A model generated the notes under the pieces. The model saw only the letters and a list, made by a program, of their open reading frames with translations. It was not told where the DNA came from and made no database searches. The translations under genes were made by a program, and so were the position numbers. From Pseudomonas grandcourensis (GTDB lineage: Bacteria; Pseudomonadota; Gammaproteobacteria; Pseudomonadales; Pseudomonadaceae), in assembly GCF_039909015.1 (NCBI RefSeq), contig NZ_CP150919.1, positions 4,626,501 to 4,690,500 of the forward strand: a DNA stretch of 64,000 bases. Direction: 5' to 3'. Below are positions 15,482-23,923 of the stretch, piece by piece. The stretch's first letter is position 1; each line of letters starts with the position of its first letter.

Positions 15482-16498
15482 TCATCCCAGGAAGCCTTTG
15501 GGATGATTCGATTGCCAGCGCCAGGTATCCGTGACCATGTCCTGCAAGTTGCGCGTGGCCTTCCAGCCCAGTTCCTTCTCCGCTTTGGAAGGGTCGGCCC
15601 AGCTCTCGGCGATATCACCCGAGCGACGCGGCATCATCCGATAGGGCACCGGCTGACCGCTGGCCTGCTCGAACGCCCGCAGTACTTGCAGCACGCTGTA
15701 GCCATCGCCCGTGCCCAGGTTCCAGGTATGAATGCCGGTGCGCCCGGCGATGGACTGCAAGGCCTTGAGATGGCCGTCCGCCAGGTCCACGACGTGGATG
15801 TAGTCCCGCACCCCGGTACCGTCGACCGTGGGGTAATCGTTGCCGAAGATCGACAACTCTTGCAGGCTGCCCACCGCCACCTGGCTGATGTAGGGCACCA
15901 GGTTATTCGGAATGCCGCTCGGGTCTTCGCCCAGATGACCGCTGTCATGCGCGCCGATCGGGTTGAAGTAACGCAACAGCGCGATGCTCCAGCGCGGCTC
16001 GGCCAGGGCCAGGTCGCGCAGCACATTTTCGACGATCAGCTTGGATTGACCGTAGGGATTGGTCGGGTTGCCCGTGGGGAAATCCTCGCGGATCGGCATC
16101 TGCTCCGGTTCGCCGTATACAGTGGCCGACGAACTGAACACCAGGCGAAACACCCCGGCGGCGGCCATCGCCTGACACAGCGTGATGCTGCCGCTGACGT
16201 TGGTCTCGTAATACTCAAGCGGCTTGCGCACGCTCTCGCCCACGGCCTTGAGGCCGGCAAAGTGCAGGACGGCATCGATGGCATGCTGCTGGAAGATCCG
16301 GTCCAGCAAAGCCCGATCGCACACATCACCGCGAACCATCAGCGCACTCTTGCCGCAAATGGCTTCCACCGCGTGCAATGCCGCATCGCTGCTGTTGCAA
16401 AGATTATCCAGCACAACAACTTCATAGCCTGCTTCAAGCAGTGCGAGCGTGGTGTGCGAACCGATATATCCAGTTCCACCCGTTACCAGAATTTTCAT
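15482..16498 (-). CDS. galE: UDP-glucose 4-epimerase GalE
   Basis: This 338-residue short-chain dehydrogenase-type epimerase interconverts UDP-glucose and UDP-galactose using bound NAD. The dinucleotide-binding motif TGGTGYIGSH is at residues 6-15. The catalytic Ser-x(n)-Tyr-x3-Lys appears as FSSSATVYG and YGQSKLIVE. The substrate loop RYFNPIGAHDSGHLGEDP and the WNLGTGDGYSVLQV end are typical. The ATG at 16498 (MKILVTGG) fits the family. An in-frame ATG four codons upstream is less likely. It lies between the export operon and divergent galU, and supplies UDP-Gal to the pathway. Confidence 0.95.
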   Translation of the reverse strand: MKILVTGGTGYIGSHTTLALLEAGYEVVVLDNLCNSSDAALHAVEAICGKSALMVRGDVCDRALLDRIFQQHAIDAVLHFAGLKAVGESVRKPLEYYETNVSGSITLCQAMAAAGVFRLVFSSSATVYGEPEQMPIREDFPTGNPTNPYGQSKLIVENVLRDLALAEPRWSIALLRYFNPIGAHDSGHLGEDPSGIPNNLVPYISQVAVGSLQELSIFGNDYPTVDGTGVRDYIHVVDLADGHLKALQSIAGRTGIHTWNLGTGDGYSVLQVLRAFEQASGQPVPYRMMPRRSGDIAESWADPSKAEKELGWKATRNLQDMVTDTWRWQSNHPKGFLG

Positions 16499-16888
16499 AG
16501 CGCGGTCCATAGTGGGAAAAGTGCGAAGTTGCGTGTCAAGCCCCTCTTGTTAAAGCTGTGTGCTGAACCACACAAATAAGAGCGACAACAACCCAAAACA
16601 AAATTAGTTCAACGACTGGCAATAAATATTTTTTCAGGCCAAACTGTATTGCGGGATACTTATTAGCATTCCGACGCACGCACCACTATCAACAGATACC
16701 GACTAAAAATAACCAACAACTATCAACCCGACATCTCATAACATTGTCGTGTTATCCGCACATTGCTATTTGCCACTAGTGGCCATACTCAGGTATTAAA
16801 GTAAGCCTTCAATAAACATTGAAACTTGCAATCACTCATTATTGCGCGCACCCGTTGGCTGTGTTCCATGACTGTCCAGGATACTTTT
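16499..16888. promoter_or_regulatory. Divergent galE-galU control region
   Basis: This 390-base AT-rich non-coding region drives two divergent nucleotide-sugar genes. A perfect 12-base palindrome GCCACTAGTGGC lies at 16772-16783. Its half-site AGTGGC also occurs twice within the repeats before the first regulator (6241 and 6284). No gene was found here. Confidence 0.4.
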
Positions 16889-17722
16889 ATGATTCGTAAA
16901 TGTTTGTTCCCCGCTGCCGGCTATGGCACTCGTTTCTTGCCGGCGACCAAAGCCATGCCCAAGGAAATGCTGCCGATCGTCAACAAGCCGTTGATCGAGT
17001 ACGCCGTCGAAGAAGCACGGGACGCCGGCCTGCAACACATGGCGATCGTCACCGGGCGGGGCAAGCGCGCGCTGGAAGACCACTTCGACATCAGCTACGA
17101 GCTGGAGCACCAGATTCGCGGCACAGAGAAAGAGAAGTTCCTGGCCGGAACCCGCGAGCTCATCGACACCTGCACCTTCTCCTACACCCGCCAGGTGGAA
17201 ATGAAGGGCCTGGGCCACGCCATTCTCAGTGGCCGCCCATTGATCGGCGACGAACCCTTCGCCGTGGTACTGGCCGATGACCTGTGCCTGAACCTGGAAG
17301 GTGATGGCGTCCTCACGCAAATGATCGAGCTCTACAAGAAATTCCGCTGCTCGATCGTGGCCATCCAGGAAGTACCGCGCGACCAGACCCACAAGTACGG
17401 CGTGATTGCCGGCGAGCCGATCTCCGACGGGATCTACCGGGTCAACAACATGGTGGAAAAACCGGCCCCGCAGGACGCCCCGTCGAACCTGGCGATCATC
17501 GGCCGCTACATTCTGACGCCGGATATCTTCGACCTGATCGCCGACACCGAACCGGGTAAAGGCGGGGAAATCCAGATCACCGACGCGCTGATGAAACAGG
17601 CGCAGGACGGCTGTGTGCTGGCCTACAAGTTCAAGGGTTTGCGCTTCGACTGCGGTGATGCCGAGGGTTACTTGCAGGCGACCAACTTCTGCTACGAAAA
17701 CGTGTACTTGAAAGGCCGCTAA
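16889..17722 (+). CDS. galU: UTP-glucose-1-phosphate uridylyltransferase GalU
   Basis: This 277-residue nucleotidyltransferase makes UDP-glucose from UTP and glucose-1-phosphate. The N-terminal FPAAGYGTRFLPATKAMPKE (residues 7-26) is the nucleotide-binding signature of the GalU family. VMKGLGHAI-like (MKGLGHAILS), VVLADDLC, IGRYILTP and GKGGEIQITDAL follow in order, and RFDCGDAEGYLQA closes the active site. The ATG at 16889 has CCAGGA at good spacing. It probably supplies UDP-Glc both to the priming enzyme and, through GalE, for UDP-Gal. Its place inside the island suggests a dedicated copy, but whether a second galU exists cannot be seen here. Confidence 0.95.
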   Translation: MIRKCLFPAAGYGTRFLPATKAMPKEMLPIVNKPLIEYAVEEARDAGLQHMAIVTGRGKRALEDHFDISYELEHQIRGTEKEKFLAGTRELIDTCTFSYTRQVEMKGLGHAILSGRPLIGDEPFAVVLADDLCLNLEGDGVLTQMIELYKKFRCSIVAIQEVPRDQTHKYGVIAGEPISDGIYRVNNMVEKPAPQDAPSNLAIIGRYILTPDIFDLIADTEPGKGGEIQITDALMKQAQDGCVLAYKFKGLRFDCGDAEGYLQATNFCYENVYLKGR

Positions 17723-17770
17723 GACGGCTCCAACACCCGACGCCCACTCTTCATTTCAAGCAGGCCAACC

Positions 17771-18193
17771 ATGAACATTAAAAAGCTCTCGGCATATATT
17801 GAAATGGAGGTGGGCAACCTCGGGGTGATGTCCTCGTTATCGCGACATCAGCGGTTGCCAAGCGCCAACGAGTCCTGGCTCGGCCCCACTCTGCTGGTGG
17901 AACGAATCGGCATGTTTCCCTCTTCCGGAGACATCCGCCGGCCGATGCCCGACCCCTATCCCCTCCTCGCTCACCTGAAAAGGCTTTACCGCGGGCAGGC
18001 GCTGGAAATCGATGACCGCGACGGTCTGAAAGTGATTTTCAGCGACTGGCGGTTCCGGGTGCGCATTGGCTGCAACGACCCGGCCATCATCATCAACGTG
18101 GAAACCCGTTGTGCTACGCAACTGATGCCGCTCAAGACAGCAGAGCTGCTCGCTCATCTGGAGACATTCGAAAATTGCCGCAGCTCTCTGTAG
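17771..18193 (+). CDS. Stand-alone phosphomannomutase domain IV remnant
   Basis: This 140-residue protein is not a full enzyme. From about residue 37 it follows the C-terminus of ManB/CpsG-type phosphomannomutases: LVERIGMFPSSGDI, ALEIDDRDGLKVIFSDWRF, IINVETR, and LMPLKTAELLAHL. In full-length enzymes this domain binds the substrate phosphate through an SNTEP loop. Here the loop reads GCNDP, so the Thr and Glu are lost. The first 36 residues have no match, and catalytic domains I-III are absent. The gene follows galU by 48 bases in the same direction. Its TAG stop lies inside a REP arm. It may be a relic or a regulatory protein. Catalysis is very unlikely. Confidence 0.65.
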   Translation: MNIKKLSAYIEMEVGNLGVMSSLSRHQRLPSANESWLGPTLLVERIGMFPSSGDIRRPMPDPYPLLAHLKRLYRGQALEIDDRDGLKVIFSDWRFRVRIGCNDPAIIINVETRCATQLMPLKTAELLAHLETFENCRSSL

Positions 18194-18271
18194 GAGCTGC
18201 CGCAGGCTGCGATCTTTTGACTTGATCTGGAAAAACAAAATCAAAAGATCGCAGCCTGCGGCAGCTCCTAC
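18190..18271. repeat. Long perfect inverted repeat of REP type
   Basis: Two 31-base arms (18190-18220 and 18241-18271), beginning GTAGGAGCTGCCGCAGGCTG and its reverse complement, flank a 20-base AT-rich loop. This is a widespread P. fluorescens repeat and a different class from the GAGCGAGC type elsewhere in the window. Both convergent neighbours end inside it: the TAG of the left arm stops the gene at 17771 and the TAG of the right arm stops the SGNH gene. Confidence 0.92.
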
Positions 18272-19398
18272 ATCAAGCCTGCATCGCAGCGGTCCTGCCC
18301 GCCAACAATCCAGCGATAGAAGTAATCGGCAATCACTTTCCCACCCGTGGCCGGCACCGGATGAATCTTGTCCGGGCCGATCATGGTGGCGGCATAGCCC
18401 TTGAAGTCGGTGCCAAACGCACACTGCAGATTGGCGTAACCAAGGTGTTCCTTGCGCGCCCAAGGCTCCAGGACTTGCGCATAAGCCGACATCGGGTAAG
18501 CGCTGGAACGCGTCGTGTCCTGACGCAGGATCAGGTTGATGCTCGCTGCCGGTTGGATCTCGCGGACCATCCTCACCAAACCCTGAATGTTCTTCAGGTA
18601 CTGCTCGGGCTTCACGCCAAAACCCTGGTCGTTACCGCCCAGCATGATCAGGTAGATGTCGGCGGGAATCTTCGACACCACCGTCTTCCACTGCGCCTGC
18701 CAACGACTATCGCTGTGGTAGAAGTCAGCGGACGCCGCACCGGACGCCGCCAGCTTGGACACCCGCACGCCGCCCTGATCGTTGCTCATCCACAGGCCGA
18801 AGAGCGTTGGCGCGCCTTTCACCACCTCCAGCCGGAACGCCCAGTCTTGCGCTGCCGAGGTGCCTGGCAGTGGCACTTCCTGAACCCCTGAGCCTGCGAG
18901 CGTCAATGGCTGCCAGGTTTGCGACGGTGCCCAGCGGTAGCGCACCTCATTGGATTCACCATTGCCCAGGTAGAGCAATTTCGTTTGGGTGACAGCCGTG
19001 TTGATGGCCGGTGTCGGGCTGGCATCGATCTGCAGCCAGGCGCCGGGCCGACCGGTAAGGGTGCGACTGTCGGGACTGGCCTGGCCAAGGGCGGACACTT
19101 GCCAGTCACCGCCGAAGTACTTTTCGCTGCTGCGGGTGTACTTGAAATGCGTGCCGCCAAGCGCCGCACCGTGGTTGAAACCGACATAGCCGGGGCCGGC
19201 GAAACCCGTCTCCCCGGCCAGCCGCTGCACCAGTTTGTTCAGATAGAAATCCTGCCCGGCGCTGTAGCTGTCGCCGATCACCGAGATCGACAGGACCTTC
19301 CCGCCCTTCCCTTCGCGCCACTGGCCAAACCGTTCGCGAGCGTCGCCAACCTCGATCACTGACGCCGCAACAGGCTGGACGTCATCAACTGCCAACAT
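18268..19398 (-). CDS. SGNH/GDSL-family hydrolase-like protein
   Basis: This 376-residue protein has the SGNH blocks in order: VIGDSYSAGQDF (nucleophile Ser, about residues 40-51), an oxyanion Gly in GFAGPGYVGFNHG, LIMLGGNDQGF (Asn of block III, about 256-266), and DKIHPVPATG (catalytic Asp and His, about 345). A beta-rich insert lies between blocks II and III. Such proteins hydrolyse or transfer O-acyl groups on polysaccharides. It starts 27 bases after the acyltransferase-3 stop, and the pair may act together, as fused AT3-SGNH proteins do. No signal peptide is visible and an in-frame stop lies five codons upstream, so location is uncertain. The last codons and the stop come from a REP arm. 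Confidence 0.8.
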   Translation of the reverse strand: MLAVDDVQPVAASVIEVGDARERFGQWREGKGGKVLSISVIGDSYSAGQDFYLNKLVQRLAGETGFAGPGYVGFNHGAALGGTHFKYTRSSEKYFGGDWQVSALGQASPDSRTLTGRPGAWLQIDASPTPAINTAVTQTKLLYLGNGESNEVRYRWAPSQTWQPLTLAGSGVQEVPLPGTSAAQDWAFRLEVVKGAPTLFGLWMSNDQGGVRVSKLAASGAASADFYHSDSRWQAQWKTVVSKIPADIYLIMLGGNDQGFGVKPEQYLKNIQGLVRMVREIQPAASINLILRQDTTRSSAYPMSAYAQVLEPWARKEHLGYANLQCAFGTDFKGYAATMIGPDKIHPVPATGGKVIADYFYRWIVGGQDRCDAGLM

Positions 19399-19425
19399 GC
19401 ATCGTTTCCTTCACTCGGACAAACC

Positions 19426-20463
19426 TCAAGTCTGGGGCACCGGGGCGACGTTTGCCGGCGGTTTTTTAGCCGCCGCGCGCTCACCCAGGAACAGCACGGA
19501 GGTGAAGTTGAATCGACTGAAAACCATCGATAGAACCACCGGCCCCAGCAAGCCACACGCCAGGCCACCGAGCACCAGAAGGCTTTCGTCCTTCACGCCC
19601 AAACGCCCCAGGACAAACCGCGAAGTGGCGGCAAACAACACATGGAACAGGAAGATCGCGTAAGAATACCCACCGAGCCAGGTCAGCCACTTCGAGCGCA
19701 TGTCACTGGACAGCAACGCAATGCAGGACACGCAACCCACGGTCAAACCAATCAGGCTGCGGCGATCGACGATCAACTCGCGATCCACCGCCGCCACGTA
19801 CAGCAGCGTCAGCGAGATCAACACAAACACCAACGGCCCGATCACCTTGAACCGTTGCTTCAACGCTTCGACATTTTCCTGGCCGATCATCCCCGCCACG
19901 AAAAACGGTAGCAGGTAGGTTGCACCGTTGATGCCAAACGCATCGAGCTTGAAAGGCGGCAACAAAAACAGCACTGCCGCAAAGGCAAACAGCAGATACA
20001 AGCGCGTCGCCGTGCGCAGCAAACCACGCCACTCCAGCAGGCCGACGAACATGAAAATGATGAATACCGCCTGCAAAAACCAGAAGTGGTTGACCGGCAG
20101 CCAGAACGACAACAACGCATCGATCACACCGACGTCCTTGTTCACACCCGGCCCCACCGCCTGCAACACCGAGAACGGTACGCCCACGCAAAACAGCGGC
20201 ACGATCAAACGTCGCACCTTGCCGCTGAAGAACGCGGAGAAGTCATTGCCGCGGATTTTGTAGATGGAGTAGATGTAGCCCGAGATAAAGGTGAACAGCG
20301 GCATGCGCACATACACCATCGAATCGGCGATCACCCGGAACGGCGAGCCCAGGTCTATTTTCAAGCCGCCGCCCAACGGGCCGATGACGTGATAGAGCAC
20401 CAGCAGCAGGCACGCCAGGCCACGCAGGGTTTCGATCTCCAGGGACTTTTTCTTGCTCGACAT
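19426..20463 (-). CDS. Acyltransferase 3 (AT3) family membrane protein
   Basis: This 345-residue protein has about ten predicted membrane helices. The AT3 hallmark R-x10-H is present in ETLRGLACLLLVLYHV (Arg14, His25), followed by the helix with MPLFTFISGYIY and the HFWFLQAVFIIF segment. AT3 proteins move acyl groups (acetyl, succinyl and others) from cytoplasmic CoA donors to sugars across the inner membrane. The gene lies between the SGNH protein and the putative polymerase, so the natural substrate is the exopolysaccharide repeat. Acetyl or succinyl is possible. The acyl donor cannot be read from the sequence. Confidence 0.88.
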   Translation of the reverse strand: MSSKKKSLEIETLRGLACLLLVLYHVIGPLGGGLKIDLGSPFRVIADSMVYVRMPLFTFISGYIYSIYKIRGNDFSAFFSGKVRRLIVPLFCVGVPFSVLQAVGPGVNKDVGVIDALLSFWLPVNHFWFLQAVFIIFMFVGLLEWRGLLRTATRLYLLFAFAAVLFLLPPFKLDAFGINGATYLLPFFVAGMIGQENVEALKQRFKVIGPLVFVLISLTLLYVAAVDRELIVDRRSLIGLTVGCVSCIALLSSDMRSKWLTWLGGYSYAIFLFHVLFAATSRFVLGRLGVKDESLLVLGGLACGLLGPVVLSMVFSRFNFTSVLFLGERAAAKKPPANVAPVPQT

Positions 20464-20475
20464 AAAGCACCTGCC

Positions 20476-21579
20476 TCAATTCAGAATTCTTGATTCAACC
20501 TGCACCGGCTTGTTTGCTCGCAGCATCAATCCCAGCCCCACGAACAACACCGGCACCACCATCGAGAAGTGCCGGGCGAAGGAGCCGAAGTCCGGCTCGA
20601 ACAGGCCTTGAACCAGCAGGAACGCCAGCGGAATCGCGATCAGTTCCTTGGGTTTGGTCTGGATCGGCGCGCCTTTGTAATCGGTCGAGGTGATGACTTT
20701 GAACAGCAGCAACGCGGTCATGATCATCAACGCCACGAAGATCACCTGCCCCGGCCCGGACAGCAGAATCAGTTCCACCGGGAACGACAGCCGGAAGAAG
20801 ATGATCATCGAGTCCAGCGCCTGCGAGACAAAGTCGCTGCCGCTGAGCCACGAGACGATCAACGACTTGGAACCCTCCTCGCCCGCCGTGCGCAGTTCGT
20901 TGTTACTGGCTCGAATCGACGACACCGGAAACCCGAGCGCCACCTGGATCGCCATGGCGACCGCCAGGTAGAACAGGAACAGCATCAGGAAGAAGGTGAA
21001 GCGCGAGACGTACTTCTTCATCACGCAGACGCCGACCCAGGACAGTGAAAACAGAATCCAGTAGGGCCGGATCAGCACGCCGTAGATCACCGCCGAGAGG
21101 AAAAACCCGCCGCGATACTTGCGCGTCAACGAGCTGAGCAAAATGCTCAACACCGCCACCGACACAATGATTTCCTTGGTCAGGTTCTCAAGGAAAAACG
21201 AGCGAACGATGCCCCACAGACACAGCGTGCCGAAAATCGCCAGCGGCATGCGCCGGAAGACCACCACCGGAATCGCCGTGAGGAAAAAATTGCAGAACAT
21301 GCCGTAGGCCCAGGCATTGGTCAGATTGATCCCGGTGGGCCGCAGCAGGAACGCCGAACACTCGTAGGAAGAGCGATCCGGCGAGAACGGGTTCCAGAAA
21401 TTGCAGTTGTCGGCACGGGCGTAGGACGACCACAAGGTCATGGCATCCGGGCCAGGATCGCGGGGGATCAGCAGCGGCATGGCCACCGACAGAAACAACC
21501 CGGTGAACAGGATCAGGAACGAAATCGAGGAATCGAGTTTCTTGCCGCGAAACTCGATGCACGGCAGCTTCAACCCCAT
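20476..21579 (-). CDS. Multi-spanning membrane protein, candidate polymerase Wzy
   Basis: This 367-residue protein has about ten hydrophobic segments and no recognised soluble domain. It begins MGLKLPCIEFRGKKLDSSIS. A large periplasmic loop near residues 45-85 contains WSSYARADNCNFWNPFSPD with Cys residues. The second large loop (about 210-245) includes FPVSSIRASNNELRTAGEEG, with Arg residues as often found in Wzy catalytic loops. The position directly after wzx and before the acyltransferase fits a Wzy polymerase. Sequence conservation in Wzy is low, so the call rests on topology and context. The ATG overlaps the wzx stop by ten bases, and the longer upstream frame is charged and unlikely to be translated. 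Confidence 0.65.
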   Translation of the reverse strand: MGLKLPCIEFRGKKLDSSISFLILFTGLFLSVAMPLLIPRDPGPDAMTLWSSYARADNCNFWNPFSPDRSSYECSAFLLRPTGINLTNAWAYGMFCNFFLTAIPVVVFRRMPLAIFGTLCLWGIVRSFFLENLTKEIIVSVAVLSILLSSLTRKYRGGFFLSAVIYGVLIRPYWILFSLSWVGVCVMKKYVSRFTFFLMLFLFYLAVAMAIQVALGFPVSSIRASNNELRTAGEEGSKSLIVSWLSGSDFVSQALDSMIIFFRLSFPVELILLSGPGQVIFVALMIMTALLLFKVITSTDYKGAPIQTKPKELIAIPLAFLLVQGLFEPDFGSFARHFSMVVPVLFVGLGLMLRANKPVQVESRILN

Positions 21580-22799
21580 GCCAGAGCCCCTTTCGGCCGG
21601 GTCACACGGGTCAACACGGCAATCACGCCGAGCTGCACGATGATCGCAAAGACGTTGCCCCAGGCAGCGCCGTAGATCGAATAGTGTTTGATCAGCAGGT
21701 AGCTGACCGGCACCGAAACCAGCAAGCAGATCGCCGCACCGGCCAGTGACACACGACTGTTTTTCGAGGCAATCAAACCGCCCCAGACGATGTCGCCAAT
21801 CGCGCGCAACGCAAAGGAAAAGATCAACACGCAAAGGATCCCGTTGTCCGGGCGAGGAACACTGGTGGCGACGTAATCAAGCACGACATTGAAGAACAGA
21901 TAAATCAGCACAGCCACCGCAGCGGACACCACCAGCGAGCGCATGACCCATTTGTTGACGAACAATTGCCGGACCGTGAACGGCTGTTGATCCGCCTGAA
22001 AACGCTTGGCGAGCACCGGAATGCCGACCACCGCCACCACCGCGTAGGACAACGCTTGCAAGGTGTTGGCCGCCGACCAGGCGTACACGTATTTACCGAG
22101 GCTGGCGTAGGGTTCGATGTCGATAATCAGAAAGCGCTCGGCGTACTGACTCAACGCGATCAACCCTGTGCCGAGATAGAACGGCAACCCGGCCTTCCAT
22201 ACGGTTGCCGTGGCCAGTGTGCCGCTCACCCGGCCCTTGTGCACGTTCACCACAATCAGGTAACCGGCGACGATCACCAGCACGTTGGCCACAACCCACA
22301 ACCACAGCACACTGGCGATACCGGACACCCAGCCGAGCATCATCCCGCCCACCGCCAACAGCGCCCAGAGGCCGGTCTTGATGAAAAACAGCAACGCACC
22401 GGCCGTGGCTTTCTGCGCGGAAAACACGAAGGAGTTGATTTCGAACGACAGGTGCTCGGTGAGCAGCACCAGCGTCACGCAGAGGATCAGCGCGGTCGTT
22501 GCCTCGACTGCCTGAAACAGCGAATAAACCAACACCGTCGCCACCGACAACAGCAGCCCCACGGCCAGGTACAGCAGCAGGACCTTGTCGACGACCCGTC
22601 GCGAACTGCCACCGACGCTGATCAGCCGATTGATTTCGGAACTGAAGCCAACGCTGTAGAACTTCGACGCAATCAACGAGGCGGCGACCACCACGCCGTA
22701 AAAGCCCAGCGCCTCATAACCGAGGAAATGGGTGATCGCCAGCACCAGCAAAAACTTCGCGCCCAATGCCCCGCCGCGAAGCAGTAGCCGAAATATCAT
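21570..22799 (-). CDS. Oligosaccharide flippase, Wzx type
   Basis: This 409-residue protein has about twelve predicted membrane helices in the MOP/Wzx pattern. The N-terminus MIFRLLLRGGALGAKFLLVL and the following GYEALGFYGVVVAASLIASK are typical of polysaccharide flippases, as are the paired Arg residues between helices and the second-half repeat (GLPFYLGTGLIALSQYAERF). It would flip the lipid-linked repeat unit to the periplasmic face for polymerisation. Its ATG overlaps the stop of the pyruvyltransferase gene by four bases (ATGA), and its own 3' end overlaps the polymerase candidate, so the genes are tightly coupled. Confidence 0.88.
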   Translation of the reverse strand: MIFRLLLRGGALGAKFLLVLAITHFLGYEALGFYGVVVAASLIASKFYSVGFSSEINRLISVGGSSRRVVDKVLLLYLAVGLLLSVATVLVYSLFQAVEATTALILCVTLVLLTEHLSFEINSFVFSAQKATAGALLFFIKTGLWALLAVGGMMLGWVSGIASVLWLWVVANVLVIVAGYLIVVNVHKGRVSGTLATATVWKAGLPFYLGTGLIALSQYAERFLIIDIEPYASLGKYVYAWSAANTLQALSYAVVAVVGIPVLAKRFQADQQPFTVRQLFVNKWVMRSLVVSAAVAVLIYLFFNVVLDYVATSVPRPDNGILCVLIFSFALRAIGDIVWGGLIASKNSRVSLAGAAICLLVSVPVSYLLIKHYSIYGAAWGNVFAIIVQLGVIAVLTRVTRPKGALAWG

Positions 22800-23908
22800 C
22801 GAACGATACCTTTGATGATGTCATCCATGGCCACGGTTTTTGCCTCGATCTCGCGGCAGGTGTCGGTCAGGCGTTTGCCGAAACTGGACAGTGCGTTCGG
22901 TGCGTAGACCGTATTGATGATGGTGTCGACATCGATATCGCCGCCGTTGATCACCCAGTCTTCCACGCCCATGTCCTGATAGGCGCCGAAGCCTTTGCGC
23001 TCATAGCTGATGTGGTACGCCGGGACGCCGGACAGCAGCGATTCGATGGCGCCGTGCAGGCGCACGGAAATCACCAGGTCCGGCTGATATTTGGCCAACG
23101 TCGCTTTCAATGGCAGCAGGTCTTCGGTAATGCCCAATTCGCGATAGAACGCACCGTCATCGTTGCCGCGAACGGCGCTCTGGACCGCGCAAACCACTTT
23201 GCTTTTGTTCTTCAAGCGCTGCAGCAGCAACTTCAAGTTGGCCACGTAGGCGACCTTCTTTTCCTTGCTCCACTCCGGCGGCTTGCGCAGCACCACGCAC
23301 ACCGTTGCGGGCGATGACGCGCAACGGGTGAACTTGGGCTGCATGAGGATTTTGCTGGCCAATGACTGCACCGCCAGATCCGGCGCGCGGTAGACATTTT
23401 CACAGGCATCGAAAATCGCCGATGAGCGATTGTCACGCACGAACACCGCATCGGCGCTGGCGTAATGCTCGACGATCTTGCTGCTCTCGCCATGGAACGG
23501 CCCGATGCTTTGCGGCAGGTACACCGACGGCACTTTGCTGAGGATCGCGGTTTCCAGTTGCTTGGCGTGGCCCAGTTTCAACTTGATGTGTTCAAAGGCA
23601 CTTTTGGAGCGCATGTAGCCGCCACCGACGCCGACGATCAAATCGGTTTTCTTCAACAGGTCGGCGAGACCGGCGTAGGACTGGTTGAGGAACACCGCCT
23701 GCTTGACCCGCCCCAACCCCTTGGCCGCCATGACCGGCGCGTCAAAACGCTTGTGCGGCAAATAGCTGAAGGACTCTGGATCGGAGGCCACGACACTGAT
23801 CGAGGTATCGTCACCAAAGTTTCGCTGCACCAGGGCAATGGCCAGATCCACGAGCAGACCGTCACCGGAGTTGGACGCACTGTAGCCATGCAAAATCGTT
23901 ACGTTCAT
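22796..23908 (-). CDS. Polysaccharide pyruvyltransferase family protein
   Basis: This 370-residue enzyme is of the WcaK/CsaB/PssM pyruvyltransferase family. The N-terminus VTILHGYSASNSGDGLLVDL matches the family's nucleotide-fold start, DLIVGVGGGYMRS the Gly-rich loop, PSVYLPQSIGPFHGE the family's QSxGP motif, and VISVRLHGAIESLLSGVPA the strongly conserved RLHG-x-I region near residue 285. These enzymes form pyruvate ketals on sugars from phosphoenolpyruvate, which makes the polymer acidic. It lies between the glycosyltransferase and wzx genes, so it probably acts on the lipid-linked repeat before flipping. Confidence 0.88.
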   Translation of the reverse strand: MNVTILHGYSASNSGDGLLVDLAIALVQRNFGDDTSISVVASDPESFSYLPHKRFDAPVMAAKGLGRVKQAVFLNQSYAGLADLLKKTDLIVGVGGGYMRSKSAFEHIKLKLGHAKQLETAILSKVPSVYLPQSIGPFHGESSKIVEHYASADAVFVRDNRSSAIFDACENVYRAPDLAVQSLASKILMQPKFTRCASSPATVCVVLRKPPEWSKEKKVAYVANLKLLLQRLKNKSKVVCAVQSAVRGNDDGAFYRELGITEDLLPLKATLAKYQPDLVISVRLHGAIESLLSGVPAYHISYERKGFGAYQDMGVEDWVINGGDIDVDTIINTVYAPNALSSFGKRLTDTCREIEAKTVAMDDIIKGIVR

Positions 23909-23923
23909 ATGCTTGAGTTCTAC

